Below, one piece after another: positions 8,301 to 16,023 of a stretch of DNA of 39,612 nucleotides; position 1 is the first letter of the stretch; every line of letters starts with the position of its first letter. The position numbers and the translations under genes are program-made. This DNA comes from Pseudomonadota bacterium (GTDB lineage Bacteria > Pseudomonadota > Gammaproteobacteria > Burkholderiales > Rhodocyclaceae): positions 1 through 39,612 of the forward strand of contig JAFEDH010000013.1 in NCBI GenBank assembly GCA_018241695.1, given 5' to 3'. Below the pieces are notes generated by a model, which was given only the letters and a program-made list of their open reading frames with translations, did no database searches and was not told where the DNA came from.

Positions 8301-8318
8301 ATTGTATCGGATCGATAC
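8301..8318 (-). promoter_or_regulatory. ppsA -10-like box with overlapping inverted repeat
   Basis: In the 161-bp gap between the divergent ppsA and mfd genes, the minus strand carries TACAAT (8306-8301). It overlaps a perfect inverted repeat, GTATCG-GAT-CGATAC (8304-8318), about 40-55 bp before the ppsA start. This is the right place for a -10 element with an operator over it. No good -35 hexamer is visible, so an activator may be needed. It does not resemble the Cra site known at E. coli ppsA. The role is inferred. Confidence 0.4.
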
Positions 8319-8387
8319 GGAGGAAGCCGCATCCCCGGCATTCGGTGTCTCATCCAAACGACCGTCTGCGCGCAGTTTTGTCCTACG

Positions 8388-8393
8388 TATAAT
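8388..8393 (+). promoter_or_regulatory. Candidate mfd promoter, -10 box
   Basis: TATAAT lies 33 bp before the mfd GTG start, in the context TACGTATAATCC, which is repeated almost exactly at the tRNA-Asn promoter (14197-14207). No convincing -35 box sits 16-18 bp upstream. This implies a short leader of roughly 25 nt. Confidence 0.45.
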
Positions 8394-8426
8394 CCATGCC
8401 TCCCATCGCATCACTCCCTGCATTCC

Positions 8427-11400
8427 GTGTCCAATCCCCTGGCGGCGCTGTTGCCGCAGATCGCTCCGCTGTCGCTGCCCAAACCCGGATCCCGGCTGGA
8501 TCTTCCCGCCGGCGCGGGCTCTGCCGATGCGCTCACCATCGCCCGGCTGGCCGGACAGGGCGTGCCGCTGACCGTGATCTGCGCCAGTCCGCTGGAAGCC
8601 CGGCGCCTGGAGGAGGAAATCGCCTGGTTTGCTCCAGATCTGCGCACACATCTGCTGCCCGACTGGGAAACCCTGCCCTACGACGGCTTTTCGCCGCATC
8701 AGGATCTGGTCTCCGAGCGTCTGGCAACCCTGTATGCAGTGACCCGGAGCGCGTGCGACGTGCTGCTGGTCGCGGCATCGACGGCACTGGCCAGACTCGC
8801 GCCTCCCAGCTTCCTTGCCGCCCACACCTTCTTCATCAAGAAGGGCGACACCCTGGAACTGGAAAAGCTGCGCGAGCAGCTTACCCTGGCCGGCTATGCG
8901 CACGTCACCCAGGTAGTGGCTGCCGGCGAGTACAGCGTGCGCGGCGGACTGGTGGACCTGTTCCCCATGGGTACCGTCCTGCCCTACCGCATCGAACTGT
9001 TCGATGACGAAGTGGAAACCCTGCGTACCTTCGACGTGGACAGCCAGCGCACCCTCTATCCGGTGCCCGAGATCCGGCTCCTGCCGGCGCGGGAATTCCC
9101 CATCGGCGAACCGGGCCGCAACAAGTTCCGCGCCCGCTTCCGCGAGACTTTCGAGGGCGATGCCTCGCGCATCACGCTGTACAAGGATGTCTCGAACGGC
9201 GCGCTGCCGGCTGGCATCGAGTATTACCTGCCCCTGTTTTTCGACGGAACGGCCCGACTTTTCGACTACCTGCCCGCCGGCTCCACCCTGCTCTTTCATG
9301 GTGATGTGCCTGGCGCCATCGCCGAATTCTGGCGTGACACCGGCAGCCGCTACGACATGCTCAAGGGCGACCGCAGCCGCCCTGTGCTGCCGCCCGGCGA
9401 CCTGTTCCTCGACGAGGAAAGTTTCTTTGCCGCAAGCCACGGCTATCCATTGCTGCGCCTCAGGCCTGATGCCGCCGGACCTTCGGGCGAGGCGATCGCG
9501 CTGCCTGCCCTGGCCGTGGACCGCAAGGCCGATCGGCCCGTGCGTCACCTGGAGGATTTTCTGGCCAGCTTCGATGGCCGTGTGCTGCTGCTGGCCGAGT
9601 CTCCCGGCCGACGCGAAACCATTGCCGAGTATCTGGCCGGACAGGGTCTGCGTCCCGGCACCTGCCCCGATTTCGCCGCTTTCGCCGGCAGCGGCGAGGT
9701 CTTCTCGCTCGGTGTCGCACCACTTTCAGGTGGTTTCATGCTGGCGGATGCGGGCCTCGCCATCATCACCGAGAACGAGCTCTACGCCGCGACCGCCCGC
9801 CCCCGCCACAAGCGTGATGCCGCCCGCCGCGCCAATCTCGAAGGCTGGCTGCGGGATCTCTCCGAACTCAGGATCGGCGATCCGGTGGTGCATGAATCAC
9901 ACGGCATCGGCCGCTATCAGGGGCTGGTGCACATGGACTACGGCTCCGGCGCGGAGGAGTTCCTGCATCTGGAATATGCCGAAGCGGCAACCCTCTATGT
10001 GCCGGTCTCCCAGCTCCACGTCATCTCGCGCTACAGCGGCGTCGATCCGGAAAGCGTGGAGCTTCATCGTCTGGGCTCCGGCCAGTGGGAAAAGGCGAAA
10101 AAACGGGCCGCCGAGCAGGTGCGCGATACCGCCGCCGAACTGCTCAACCTCTATGCCCAGCGTGCCGCCCGAAAGGGCCATGCGTTCGATTTCAGCCAGC
10201 ATGATCTGGAAGCCTTCGCCGACGGCTTCGGTTTCGAGGAGACCCCCGATCAGCAGGCCGCCATCGATGCCGTGGTGACGGACATGCGTTCCGGCAAACC
10301 GATGGATCGTCTGATCTGCGGTGACGTGGGCTTCGGCAAGACCGAGGTGGCCCTGCGCGCCACATTCGTCGCCGTCGCGGGTGGCAGGCAGGTGGCGGTG
10401 CTCTGCCCCACCACCCTGCTGGCCGAACAGCATTACCAGAATTTTGCCGATCGTTTTGCCGACTGGCCGGTGAAGGTGGCCGAGATTTCCCGCTTCCGTT
10501 CCGCCGCGGAACAGACCGATGCGATCAGGCTCCTGGGGGAAGGAAAAATAGACATCCTGGTGGGCACGCATCGGCTGTTGCAGAAGGATGTGCAGTTCTC
10601 CCGCCTGGGTCTGGTGATCATCGACGAGGAACACCGCTTCGGCGTGCGCCAGAAGGAAGCATTGAAGGCCCTGCGCGCCGAGGTGGATGTGCTGACCCTC
10701 ACCGCCACGCCGATTCCCCGCACCCTGGGCATGAGCCTGGAAGGCTTGCGGGATTTCTCGGTGATCGCCACGCCGCCGCAAAAACGCCTCGCCATCAAGA
10801 CCTTCGTCAGCCAGTGGAGCCGCGGCCAGATCCGCGAAGCCTGCCTGCGCGAATTCAAGCGTGGCGGCCAGGTGTACTTCCTGCACAACGAGGTGGATAC
10901 CATCGAGAACATGCGGACGCGGCTTCAGGAACTGCTCCCCGAGGCGCGCATCGTGGTGGGGCATGGTCAGTTGCCGGAGCGGGAACTGGAACGGGTGATG
11001 CGGGAATTCACCCAGCAGAAGCACAACGTCCTGCTCTGCTCCACCATCATCGAGACGGGGATCGACAACCCCCACGCCAACACCATCATCATCAATCGCG
11101 CCGACAGGTTCGGCCTCGCCCAGCTGCACCAGTTGCGCGGTCGCGTTGGCCGCAGTCACCACCAGGCCTACGCCTACCTGCTTACCGACGAAAGCGCCAA
11201 ACCCACGGCCCAGGCCCAGCGCCGGCTGGAGGCGATTACCGCGATGGAGGAACTGGGCTCCGGATTTTTCCTCGCCATGCACGATCTCGAGATTCGCGGC
11301 GCGGGAGAAGTACTGGGCGAGAACCAGTCCGGCGAAATCCAGGAAGTGGGATTCGCCCTGTACACCAACATGCTCAACGCTGCGGTGAAGGCCCTGCGCG

Positions 11401-11879
11401 AAGGCAAGACGATCCCCGATCTGACCGAGCCGCTGGCGGTCATCTCCGAAATCAACCTGCGTGCTCCAGCACTGCTGCCCAACGACTACTGCCCCGATGT
11501 GCACGAGCGCCTGAGCCTGTACAAGCGCTTCGCCAACTGTGACGACGAGGACGAACTGCGCGATCTGCAGGAAGAGCTGATCGACCGTTTCGGCGAAATG
11601 CCCACCCAGGCGCTGACCCTTCTCGAAACCCACCGCCTGCGCCTGCTGGGCAGACACATCGGGCTGGCCAAGCTGGATGCGGGGCCCAAATCGATCCAAG
11701 TACAATTCATTCCCGAACCACCCATCGACCCCATGGCCATCATCCGGCTCATTCAATCGGATCGCAATCTCAGGCTTTCCGCTCCCGACAAGCTGGCCTG
11801 GCAGCGGGAAACCACGAATCTCAAGGACCGGATCATGGCGGTAAAGGAATTGCTGCAGCGGATCAACACGCCTCGATGA
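8427..11879 (+). CDS. mfd: Transcription-repair coupling factor
   Basis: The 1150-residue Mfd translocase displaces RNA polymerase stalled at DNA lesions and recruits UvrA for nucleotide excision repair. Domains in order: the UvrB-like UvrA-binding region (residues about 1-350, with LLPDWETLPYDGFSPHQDL); the CarD-like polymerase-interaction domain (about 480-545, IGDPVVHESHGIGRYQGL); and the superfamily 2 motor with Walker A GDVGFGKT near 632-639 and DEEH near 733. The TRG motif region (QLHQLRGRVGRS) follows, then the C-terminal TRCF domain. Length agrees with the family (about 1150). The start is GTG at 8427; translation runs directly into MSNPLAALLPQ. It is divergent from ppsA. Confidence 0.97.
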   Translation: MSNPLAALLPQIAPLSLPKPGSRLDLPAGAGSADALTIARLAGQGVPLTVICASPLEARRLEEEIAWFAPDLRTHLLPDWETLPYDGFSPHQDLVSERLATLYAVTRSACDVLLVAASTALARLAPPSFLAAHTFFIKKGDTLELEKLREQLTLAGYAHVTQVVAAGEYSVRGGLVDLFPMGTVLPYRIELFDDEVETLRTFDVDSQRTLYPVPEIRLLPAREFPIGEPGRNKFRARFRETFEGDASRITLYKDVSNGALPAGIEYYLPLFFDGTARLFDYLPAGSTLLFHGDVPGAIAEFWRDTGSRYDMLKGDRSRPVLPPGDLFLDEESFFAASHGYPLLRLRPDAAGPSGEAIALPALAVDRKADRPVRHLEDFLASFDGRVLLLAESPGRRETIAEYLAGQGLRPGTCPDFAAFAGSGEVFSLGVAPLSGGFMLADAGLAIITENELYAATARPRHKRDAARRANLEGWLRDLSELRIGDPVVHESHGIGRYQGLVHMDYGSGAEEFLHLEYAEAATLYVPVSQLHVISRYSGVDPESVELHRLGSGQWEKAKKRAAEQVRDTAAELLNLYAQRAARKGHAFDFSQHDLEAFADGFGFEETPDQQAAIDAVVTDMRSGKPMDRLICGDVGFGKTEVALRATFVAVAGGRQVAVLCPTTLLAEQHYQNFADRFADWPVKVAEISRFRSAAEQTDAIRLLGEGKIDILVGTHRLLQKDVQFSRLGLVIIDEEHRFGVRQKEALKALRAEVDVLTLTATPIPRTLGMSLEGLRDFSVIATPPQKRLAIKTFVSQWSRGQIREACLREFKRGGQVYFLHNEVDTIENMRTRLQELLPEARIVVGHGQLPERELERVMREFTQQKHNVLLCSTIIETGIDNPHANTIIINRADRFGLAQLHQLRGRVGRSHHQAYAYLLTDESAKPTAQAQRRLEAITAMEELGSGFFLAMHDLEIRGAGEVLGENQSGEIQEVGFALYTNMLNAAVKALREGKTIPDLTEPLAVISEINLRAPALLPNDYCPDVHERLSLYKRFANCDDEDELRDLQEELIDRFGEMPTQALTLLETHRLRLLGRHIGLAKLDAGPKSIQVQFIPEPPIDPMAIIRLIQSDRNLRLSAPDKLAWQRETTNLKDRIMAVKELLQRINTPR

Positions 11880-11918
11880 TCGCCACGACTCCATTGCGAA
11901 AATCGGTTTCTTTGCCTC

Positions 11919-11934
11919 CGCGGGGCGCCCCGCG
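11919..11934. repeat. 16-bp perfect palindrome between mfd and DUF1015 gene
   Basis: CGCGGGGCGCCCCGCG is a perfect palindrome 40 bp after the mfd stop and 52 bp before the next start. It has no loop and no T-tract, so it is a poor terminator, and it may be a protein-binding site or GC-rich chance. Confidence 0.35.
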
Positions 11935-11985
11935 ATCGGCCTGCCGGACAGCGCACCGCCCCGCTGAATTCAACAAGGATCATTC

Positions 11986-13224
11986 ATGCCCCTGATCAAA
12001 CCCCTGCGTGGCCTTCGCCCCGCTTCCGGCGAGGCCGCCGCCGTGGCCGCTCCGCCCTACGACGTGCTTTCCACCGAGGAAGCGCGGATTCGCTCCAGGG
12101 GCAAGCCCTGGTCCTTTCTGCACATTTCCAAACCGGAGATCGATCTGCCCGAAGGCACCGATCCCTATGCCCCCGAGGTGTACGCCAAGGCGGCGGAAAA
12201 CCTGGCGCACATGCTGGAAGCCGGCATCCTGGCGCGTGATGAAGCCCCCTGTTACTACGCCTACCGGCTGGTGATGGGGTCGCACCAGCAGACCGGGCTG
12301 GTCGTGGCTGCCTCGATTGCCCATTACGACAGCAACCGCATCCGCAAACACGAATTCACCCGCCCCGACAAGGAAGACGACCGGGTCCGCCAGATCGGAG
12401 CGCTCAATGCCCAGACCGGCCCCGTGCTGCTGGCCTATCCGGCTTGCGACAAGGCGGATGCACTGATTGCCGAATCCTGCACCGCCACGCCGGATGCGGA
12501 TATCACCGCCGATGACGGAATTCGCCACACGATCTGGGCCATTCGCGACAGCGCCCGCATCGATGCCATCAGCGCCGCCTTCGATGCCATGAACAGCCTC
12601 TACATCGCCGACGGCCACCATCGTTCCGCGGCGGCTTCCCGCGTGGCGGCGGCCCGCCGCCTGCCGAACGACGAAGCGCGGGAACACAGCAGCGAATATT
12701 TTCTCGCGGTGGTTTTTCCCCATCACCAGATGCGCATCCTCGATTACAACCGGGTCGTGAAGGATCTCAACGGCCTGGATGAAGCCACCTTTCTGAAGCG
12801 CCTGGAAACCGCCTTTATCGTCACTCCGGGCGCAGGCCCCGTATCGCCTGCCCGCCCGCGGGAATTCGGCCTGTATTTGCCGGGGCGCTGGTTCACGCTC
12901 GCCATCAAGCCCGAATGCGTGCCGGAAAACGATCCCGTCGCCCGCCTTGATGTCAGCCTGCTTTCCGATCATCTGCTGGCCCCGGTGCTGGGCATTACCG
13001 ATCTGCGCCGCGACAAGCGCATCGATTTCATCGGCGGCATCCGTGGTCTTGCGGAACTTGAAAAGCGCGTGGACAACGGAGAAATGGCCGCAGCCTTCGC
13101 CCTGCATCCCACCGGCATGGAAGACCTGATGGCCGTAGCCGATGCCGGCGAAGTGATGCCACCCAAGTCCACCTGGTTCGAACCCAAGCTGGCCGACGGC
13201 CTGGTGTCCCACGTGCTGGACTAA
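11986..13224 (+). CDS. DUF1015 family protein
   Basis: The 412-residue product belongs to the DUF1015 family: the N-terminus MPLIKPLRGLRP is followed by APPYDVLSTEEA, the family's typical opening. A conserved YIADGHHRSAAA motif near residues 206-217 looks like a metal- or phosphate-binding HHR signature, and it carries LLSDHLLAPVLGI later on. No experimentally proven activity is known to me; a nucleotide-hydrolysing or kinase-like role has been suggested for the DGHHR motif, but I would not assign it. AAGGA lies 8 bp before the ATG. ppsR begins about 20 bp after its stop, so the two are probably cotranscribed. Confidence 0.85.
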   Translation: MPLIKPLRGLRPASGEAAAVAAPPYDVLSTEEARIRSRGKPWSFLHISKPEIDLPEGTDPYAPEVYAKAAENLAHMLEAGILARDEAPCYYAYRLVMGSHQQTGLVVAASIAHYDSNRIRKHEFTRPDKEDDRVRQIGALNAQTGPVLLAYPACDKADALIAESCTATPDADITADDGIRHTIWAIRDSARIDAISAAFDAMNSLYIADGHHRSAAASRVAAARRLPNDEAREHSSEYFLAVVFPHHQMRILDYNRVVKDLNGLDEATFLKRLETAFIVTPGAGPVSPARPREFGLYLPGRWFTLAIKPECVPENDPVARLDVSLLSDHLLAPVLGITDLRRDKRIDFIGGIRGLAELEKRVDNGEMAAAFALHPTGMEDLMAVADAGEVMPPKSTWFEPKLADGLVSHVLD

Positions 13225-13242
13225 ATGGCAGGGATTGCGCTC

Positions 13243-14073
13243 ATGACCTTCTCCCGCACGGTATTTTTCGTTTCCGACGGCACCGGCATCACCGCCGAAA
13301 CGCTGGGCCACAGTCTGCTATCCCAGTTCGGCGGCATGCAATACCGCCAGGTGCGCATTCCCTTCGTCGATTCGCCCGACAAGGCGCACGACTGCGTGGA
13401 GCGGATCCGGGAAGCCGCAGCCCGGGACGGCACCCGCCCCATCGTGGTTTCCACCCTGGTGGCCCAGGCGGTAGCCCAGATCCTCCAGGCGGCGGAAAGC
13501 GACGCCATGATCCTCAACCTCTTCTCGGTTTTCATCCAGCCGCTGGAACAGGAACTGGGGCTCAAGGCCTCGCCCACCGTGGGCCAGTCCCACGGCCGCG
13601 CCAACAGCGAGGATTATTCGGCGCGGATCGATGCGGTGAACTTCACCCTGGCGCATGACGACGGCGTTTCCAATGCCGATCTGGACAAGGCCGATGTGAT
13701 ACTGGTGGGTGTTTCACGCAGCGGCAAAACCCCGACCAGCCTCTACCTGGCCCTGCAGTTCGGCATCAAGGCCGCCAACTATCCGCTGATTCCCGAGGAT
13801 TTCGAGCGCGGCAAGCTGCCGGGGGCACTCTTTCCGCACCGGCACAAGCTCTTCGGCCTCACCATCACCCCCGAGCGCCTCTCCCAGATCCGGCAGGAGC
13901 GCAGGCCCGACAGCCAGTACGCTGCGCTCGATAACTGTCGCTGGGAAGTGGATCAGGCGCAACGGCTGATGCGCCGGGAAGCTGTGCGCTGGCTCGACTC
14001 CACCACCAAATCCATCGAGGAAATCGCCGCCACCCTGATGCAGACCGTGAAGCTCGAACGGCATGGCTACTGA
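13243..14073 (+). CDS. ppsR: PEP synthase regulatory kinase/phosphorylase PpsR
   Basis: This 276-residue protein of the DUF299 family switches PEP synthase off by ADP-dependent phosphorylation of a threonine beside the catalytic histidine, and on again by phosphate-dependent dephosphorylation. The start [20 protein letters not shown] is the family N-terminus, and the P-loop [11 protein letters not shown] lies near residues 156-166. The ATG at 13243 is preferred over the one at 13225 because AGGGA precedes it at good spacing, whereas the 13225 ATG directly abuts the DUF1015 stop with no ribosome site. Its target gene ppsA is in the same neighbourhood, which supports the specific assignment over pyruvate-phosphate-dikinase regulators. 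Confidence 0.95.
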   Translation: MTFSRTVFFVSDGTGITAETLGHSLLSQFGGMQYRQVRIPFVDSPDKAHDCVERIREAAARDGTRPIVVSTLVAQAVAQILQAAESDAMILNLFSVFIQPLEQELGLKASPTVGQSHGRANSEDYSARIDAVNFTLAHDDGVSNADLDKADVILVGVSRSGKTPTSLYLALQFGIKAANYPLIPEDFERGKLPGALFPHRHKLFGLTITPERLSQIRQERRPDSQYAALDNCRWEVDQAQRLMRREAVRWLDSTTKSIEEIAATLMQTVKLERHGY

Positions 14074-14177
14074 TAGCAGAAGTCACGGATTACGGGAAAA
14101 CCACGGAAGCCCGGTGTCACGCGCATCTCGACGCGCAGTCAACCCGCTCGCCGTGGATCGAAGCACGGCGAATCCCC

Positions 14178-14205
14178 TTGTCCGCCGATAAAAAATACGT
14201 ATAAT
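14178..14205 (+). promoter_or_regulatory. Promoter of tRNA-Asn
   Basis: TTGTCC (14178-14183) and TATAAT (14200-14205) are separated by 16 bp and end 12 bp before the tRNA, a strong sigma-70-type promoter. The discriminator is GC-rich (CCGCGCC), as often found at stringently controlled tRNA promoters. The rest of the gap from 14074 shows nothing else. Confidence 0.75.
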
Positions 14206-14217
14206 CCGCGCCTCAAT

Positions 14218-14293
14218 TCCCCGATAGCTCAGTCGGTAGAGCGCCGGACTGTTAATCCGTAGGTCCCTGGTTCGAGCCCAGGTCGGGGAGCCA
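14218..14293 (+). tRNA. tRNA-Asn(GUU)
   Basis: This is a 76-nt cloverleaf. Acceptor TCCCCGA pairs with TCGGGGA; the D arm is GCTCAGTCGGTAGAGC; the anticodon arm CGGACTGTTAATCCG has anticodon GTT; the T arm is CCTGGTTCGAGCCCAGG; discriminator G and encoded CCA follow. The prophage begins within 200 bp downstream, so its 3' end may be the integration site. Confidence 0.97.
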
Positions 14294-14298
14294 ATACT

Positions 14299-14335
14299 AG
14301 AGGGCGATTCGCAAGGATCGCCCTCTTTCCTTTTG
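14299..14335 (+). terminator. Terminator of tRNA-Asn
   Basis: A perfect 10-bp stem AGAGGGCGAT/ATCGCCCTCT (14299-14308 and 14317-14326) with an 8-base loop is followed by TTTCCTTTT. It is a rho-independent terminator that also shields the host tRNA from the prophage. Confidence 0.88.
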
Positions 14336-14365
14336 TTCCCCAAAACGGGGGTTGTTCCCCAAAAC
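14333..14365. repeat. Tandem 14-bp direct repeat at the prophage edge
   Basis: TTGTTCCCCAAAAC occurs at 14333-14346 and again at 14352-14365, a 19-bp period, separated by GGGGG. It lies right after the tRNA-Asn terminator, where phage attachment-site arms would be expected. The remaining bases up to 14477 hold no gene I can support and no further obvious structure. Confidence 0.6.
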
Positions 14366-14477
14366 TATACCAGTCGCAGGCGCAAAAACCTACGGGATCG
14401 AGCGCGCAACTGGCTGGGGAACGGGGCATCAATCCGCAGCCGAAGCGTGGCCACCCGGCAGCGCAAGATCCCCGACC

Positions 14478-14993
14478 TCATTTCACTTGCTCGGCGTAGC
14501 CGTAGCATTCCCGGTAGCTGTCGGCGAGCTGGTCGGCGTCATAAGCGAGCTGTCGAAGATTTGCTGCAATCGAGTCTGGAAGCTGTACGACGGCGGTGCT
14601 GCCAATACCGGCGGCGTTGGAGCCGGTGCCTTCGGCGCGCTGACCACTACCCCCAAGTCCTGTACCTTGGGCGAGGTTGAAGCGCAGGCCGACGCCAGCA
14701 TAGCGAGCGTGCAGATCATCGGTAGCCTTTTGGTTCGCAGCATGTTCCTTCTCCAGTCGGGTCTTGAGTTGATCGCGCTCGACCATGAGCGCAAGGTTGT
14801 CGTGTTGGGCCTTGCGGTAGGCCGCGTTGGCCGTGGCTATCTGCTCGGCGCGCTCGGCGTTGATCTTGTCAAACTGCGCCTGGTCAGCCACCTTCTGCTC
14901 GGCAATGCCCTGCTTATGGCCGTGCAGATCGCCAGCGACGAAACTGCCGGCCAGCGCCAGGACAACACCAAGAATGATCCAGGGGTTAGGCAT
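14478..14993 (-). CDS. Phage inner-membrane spanin Rz
   Basis: The 171-residue protein has an N-terminal signal anchor (WIILGVVLALAGSFVAG). A long helical, coiled-coil-forming segment of about 70 residues (KVADQAQFDKINAERAEQI onwards) follows, then a Gly-rich linker and a C-terminal helix. This is the layout of the Rz i-spanin, which with Rz1 fuses inner and outer membranes in the last step of lysis. The start overlaps the preceding small membrane gene stop by 8 bases. An Rz1-type lipoprotein is encoded wholly inside it in another frame, as in lambda-like phages. It is the last gene of the leftward late operon. Confidence 0.88.
   Translation of the reverse strand: MPNPWIILGVVLALAGSFVAGDLHGHKQGIAEQKVADQAQFDKINAERAEQIATANAAYRKAQHDNLALMVERDQLKTRLEKEHAANQKATDDLHARYAGVGLRFNLAQGTGLGGSGQRAEGTGSNAAGIGSTAVVQLPDSIAANLRQLAYDADQLADSYRECYGYAEQVK
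14483..14743 (-). CDS. Phage outer-membrane spanin Rz1, nested in Rz
   Basis: This 86-residue reading frame lies entirely inside Rz in a different frame. It begins MLRTKRLPMICTLAMLASAC: a basic start, a hydrophobic core and a lipobox-like ASAC with Cys at residue 20. The mature part is rich in proline (SAPKAPAPTPPVLAAPP), the signature of Rz1 o-spanins. Its stop is 5 bp before that of Rz. The initiation codon is uncertain: ATG at 14743 or the ATG at 14719 nearer the signal core. The nested arrangement, lipobox and proline-rich body together make this a real gene. Confidence 0.8.
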   Translation of the reverse strand: MLRTKRLPMICTLAMLASACASTSPKVQDLGVVVSAPKAPAPTPPVLAAPPSYSFQTRLQQIFDSSLMTPTSSPTATGNATATPSK

Positions 14994-15216
14994 CGCCGCT
15001 CTCCTTCTTGAGTTTCAGCGCCACGCCCAGGCCACCGAACAGTGCGCCGCAGCCGATGCCGAACGCCTGCATGTCGAATGGCTGGCCCTTGACCACGGCG
15101 TAGGTGTTGAGCCCGAGGCCGACGAGGACGGACAGTGCGGCTAGCCAGCGTGCGATGTCATGCGTCTCGTTGTCGCGCTCGGTGAATAGCTGGCGCAGGA
15201 TGTCCTTGCAGCTCAT
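14986..15216 (-). CDS. Small two-segment membrane protein, holin-like
   Basis: The 76-residue protein MSCKDILRQLFTERDNETHD... has two hydrophobic segments (about 22-40 and 47-65) separated by a short turn and a charged tail ending LKLKKESGDA. Size, topology and place between endolysin and spanins fit a class II-type holin or a holin partner, which would open the inner membrane to release the endolysin. Its ATG at 15216 overlaps the endolysin stop (ATGA type), so translation is coupled. Another small membrane protein lies on the other side of the endolysin, so which one is the holin cannot be settled from the sequence. Confidence 0.72.
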   Translation of the reverse strand: MSCKDILRQLFTERDNETHDIARWLAALSVLVGLGLNTYAVVKGQPFDMQAFGIGCGALFGGLGVALKLKKESGDA

Positions 15217-15659
15217 GCCAGTGTTCCCCCTGCGTTTTGGTAGGCATCGCGGAGCGCTACGAGGGTATTCTCGTGCTGGCCGTACCCCGCGCCCGGCAAA
15301 CTGGCCCAAATGTGTGCGCACTTGGCTACTGCTTCATTGAACCGGCCGGCCTCGATGTCGTCGAGCGCACGGCATTCGCGTATCTGCTGCAAGGCGATGG
15401 CATCTTGGCTTGCCGGCGAGAAGTCAGGCAAATGCAACTGCGCTCGGTAGGCATCGAAGTATTTGGCGAGCAGTTGGTAGCGCCCAGCGGCCGTCGATTT
15501 CAAGGTAGCGTTGAGCTGCACCAGCTTGCGCGGGTGATCCGCATAGCTGTCGAATAGGCTGCCGCCGACGATGACGTTATAGCCCCCTTGGTCGCCGTAT
15601 TTCACGGTGCCCTCGGAGTGAGCGATCATGTCAAGAAACGCTTTTTGGTTGGGCGTCAT
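15213..15659 (-). CDS. Phage endolysin, lambda R-type transglycosylase
   Basis: The 148-residue protein MTPNQKAFLDMIAHSEGT... resembles the lambda R lytic transglycosylase (GH104-type). SEGT near residues 15-18 includes the likely catalytic Glu16. YNVIVGGSLFDSYADHPR and TAAGRYQLLAKYFDAYR follow in the family's order. It cuts the glycan strands of peptidoglycan after the holin opens the membrane. There is no signal sequence, so release depends on a holin. The ATG at 15659 is favoured because it begins at the family's usual MTPNQ-like N-terminus and lies 2 bp after the previous gene's stop; the longer frame to 15698 would overlap that gene. Confidence 0.9.
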   Translation of the reverse strand: MTPNQKAFLDMIAHSEGTVKYGDQGGYNVIVGGSLFDSYADHPRKLVQLNATLKSTAAGRYQLLAKYFDAYRAQLHLPDFSPASQDAIALQQIRECRALDDIEAGRFNEAVAKCAHIWASLPGAGYGQHENTLVALRDAYQNAGGTLA

Positions 15660-15661
15660 GG

Positions 15662-15928
15662 TCAGTGCCCCCCGACCTTCGACACGATGCCGGCCCAAAC
15701 GGCGGCCATCGTCGCCGCTGCGAGCACGCCCATCAGGGCAAGGAAGCCGTGGTCGGCAGCCTTGCGCATCCTCTTGCCGAAGCGCAAGTCCTCGCGGAAT
15801 TCTTCGACGGACTCTGGCCGGTCAATATCCACCCCGAGGATGGCAAAGACCTTCTTGACGGCGTGATCGGCCGCCTCGATGGTATGGGGGCAGCCGTCAG
15901 CGGCGTGCGGGCATTGTCGTTCAGACAT
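15662..15928 (-). CDS. Small phage membrane protein before endolysin
   Basis: This 88-residue protein starts MSERQCPHAADGCPH with two Cys and two His in a short stretch. The mid-part (FAILGVDIDRPESVEEFREDLRFGKRMRKAADHG) is charged, and one hydrophobic segment lies near residues 60-82 (FLALMGVLAAATMAAVWAGI). AAAGGAAA precedes the ATG at 15928. The gene stands first in the lysis cassette, where holins usually are, but the cytoplasmic domain is larger than in most holins, so pinholin, holin and antiholin all remain possible. The frame extends upstream to 16024, but that start abuts the tail fibre stop without a ribosome site. Confidence 0.75.
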   Translation of the reverse strand: MSERQCPHAADGCPHTIEAADHAVKKVFAILGVDIDRPESVEEFREDLRFGKRMRKAADHGFLALMGVLAAATMAAVWAGIVSKVGGH

Positions 15929-16023
15929 GATCGCTTGTTTCCTTTCGGCGATAGATCGTTGTTTTGAGGGGAGCGAATGCCCGGAAACATCGTCCCAATC
16001 GGTCGGGGTCGGCTCGGCGCGCA

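Noticed and set aside
9897..11894. 665-residue minus-strand frame opposite mfd
   Set aside because: It is the complementary frame of the well-supported mfd gene; the protein has no domain signature and codon composition follows mfd.
11919..11934. Terminator of mfd
   Set aside because: The 16-bp palindrome has no loop and no T-tract, so it cannot be called a terminator.
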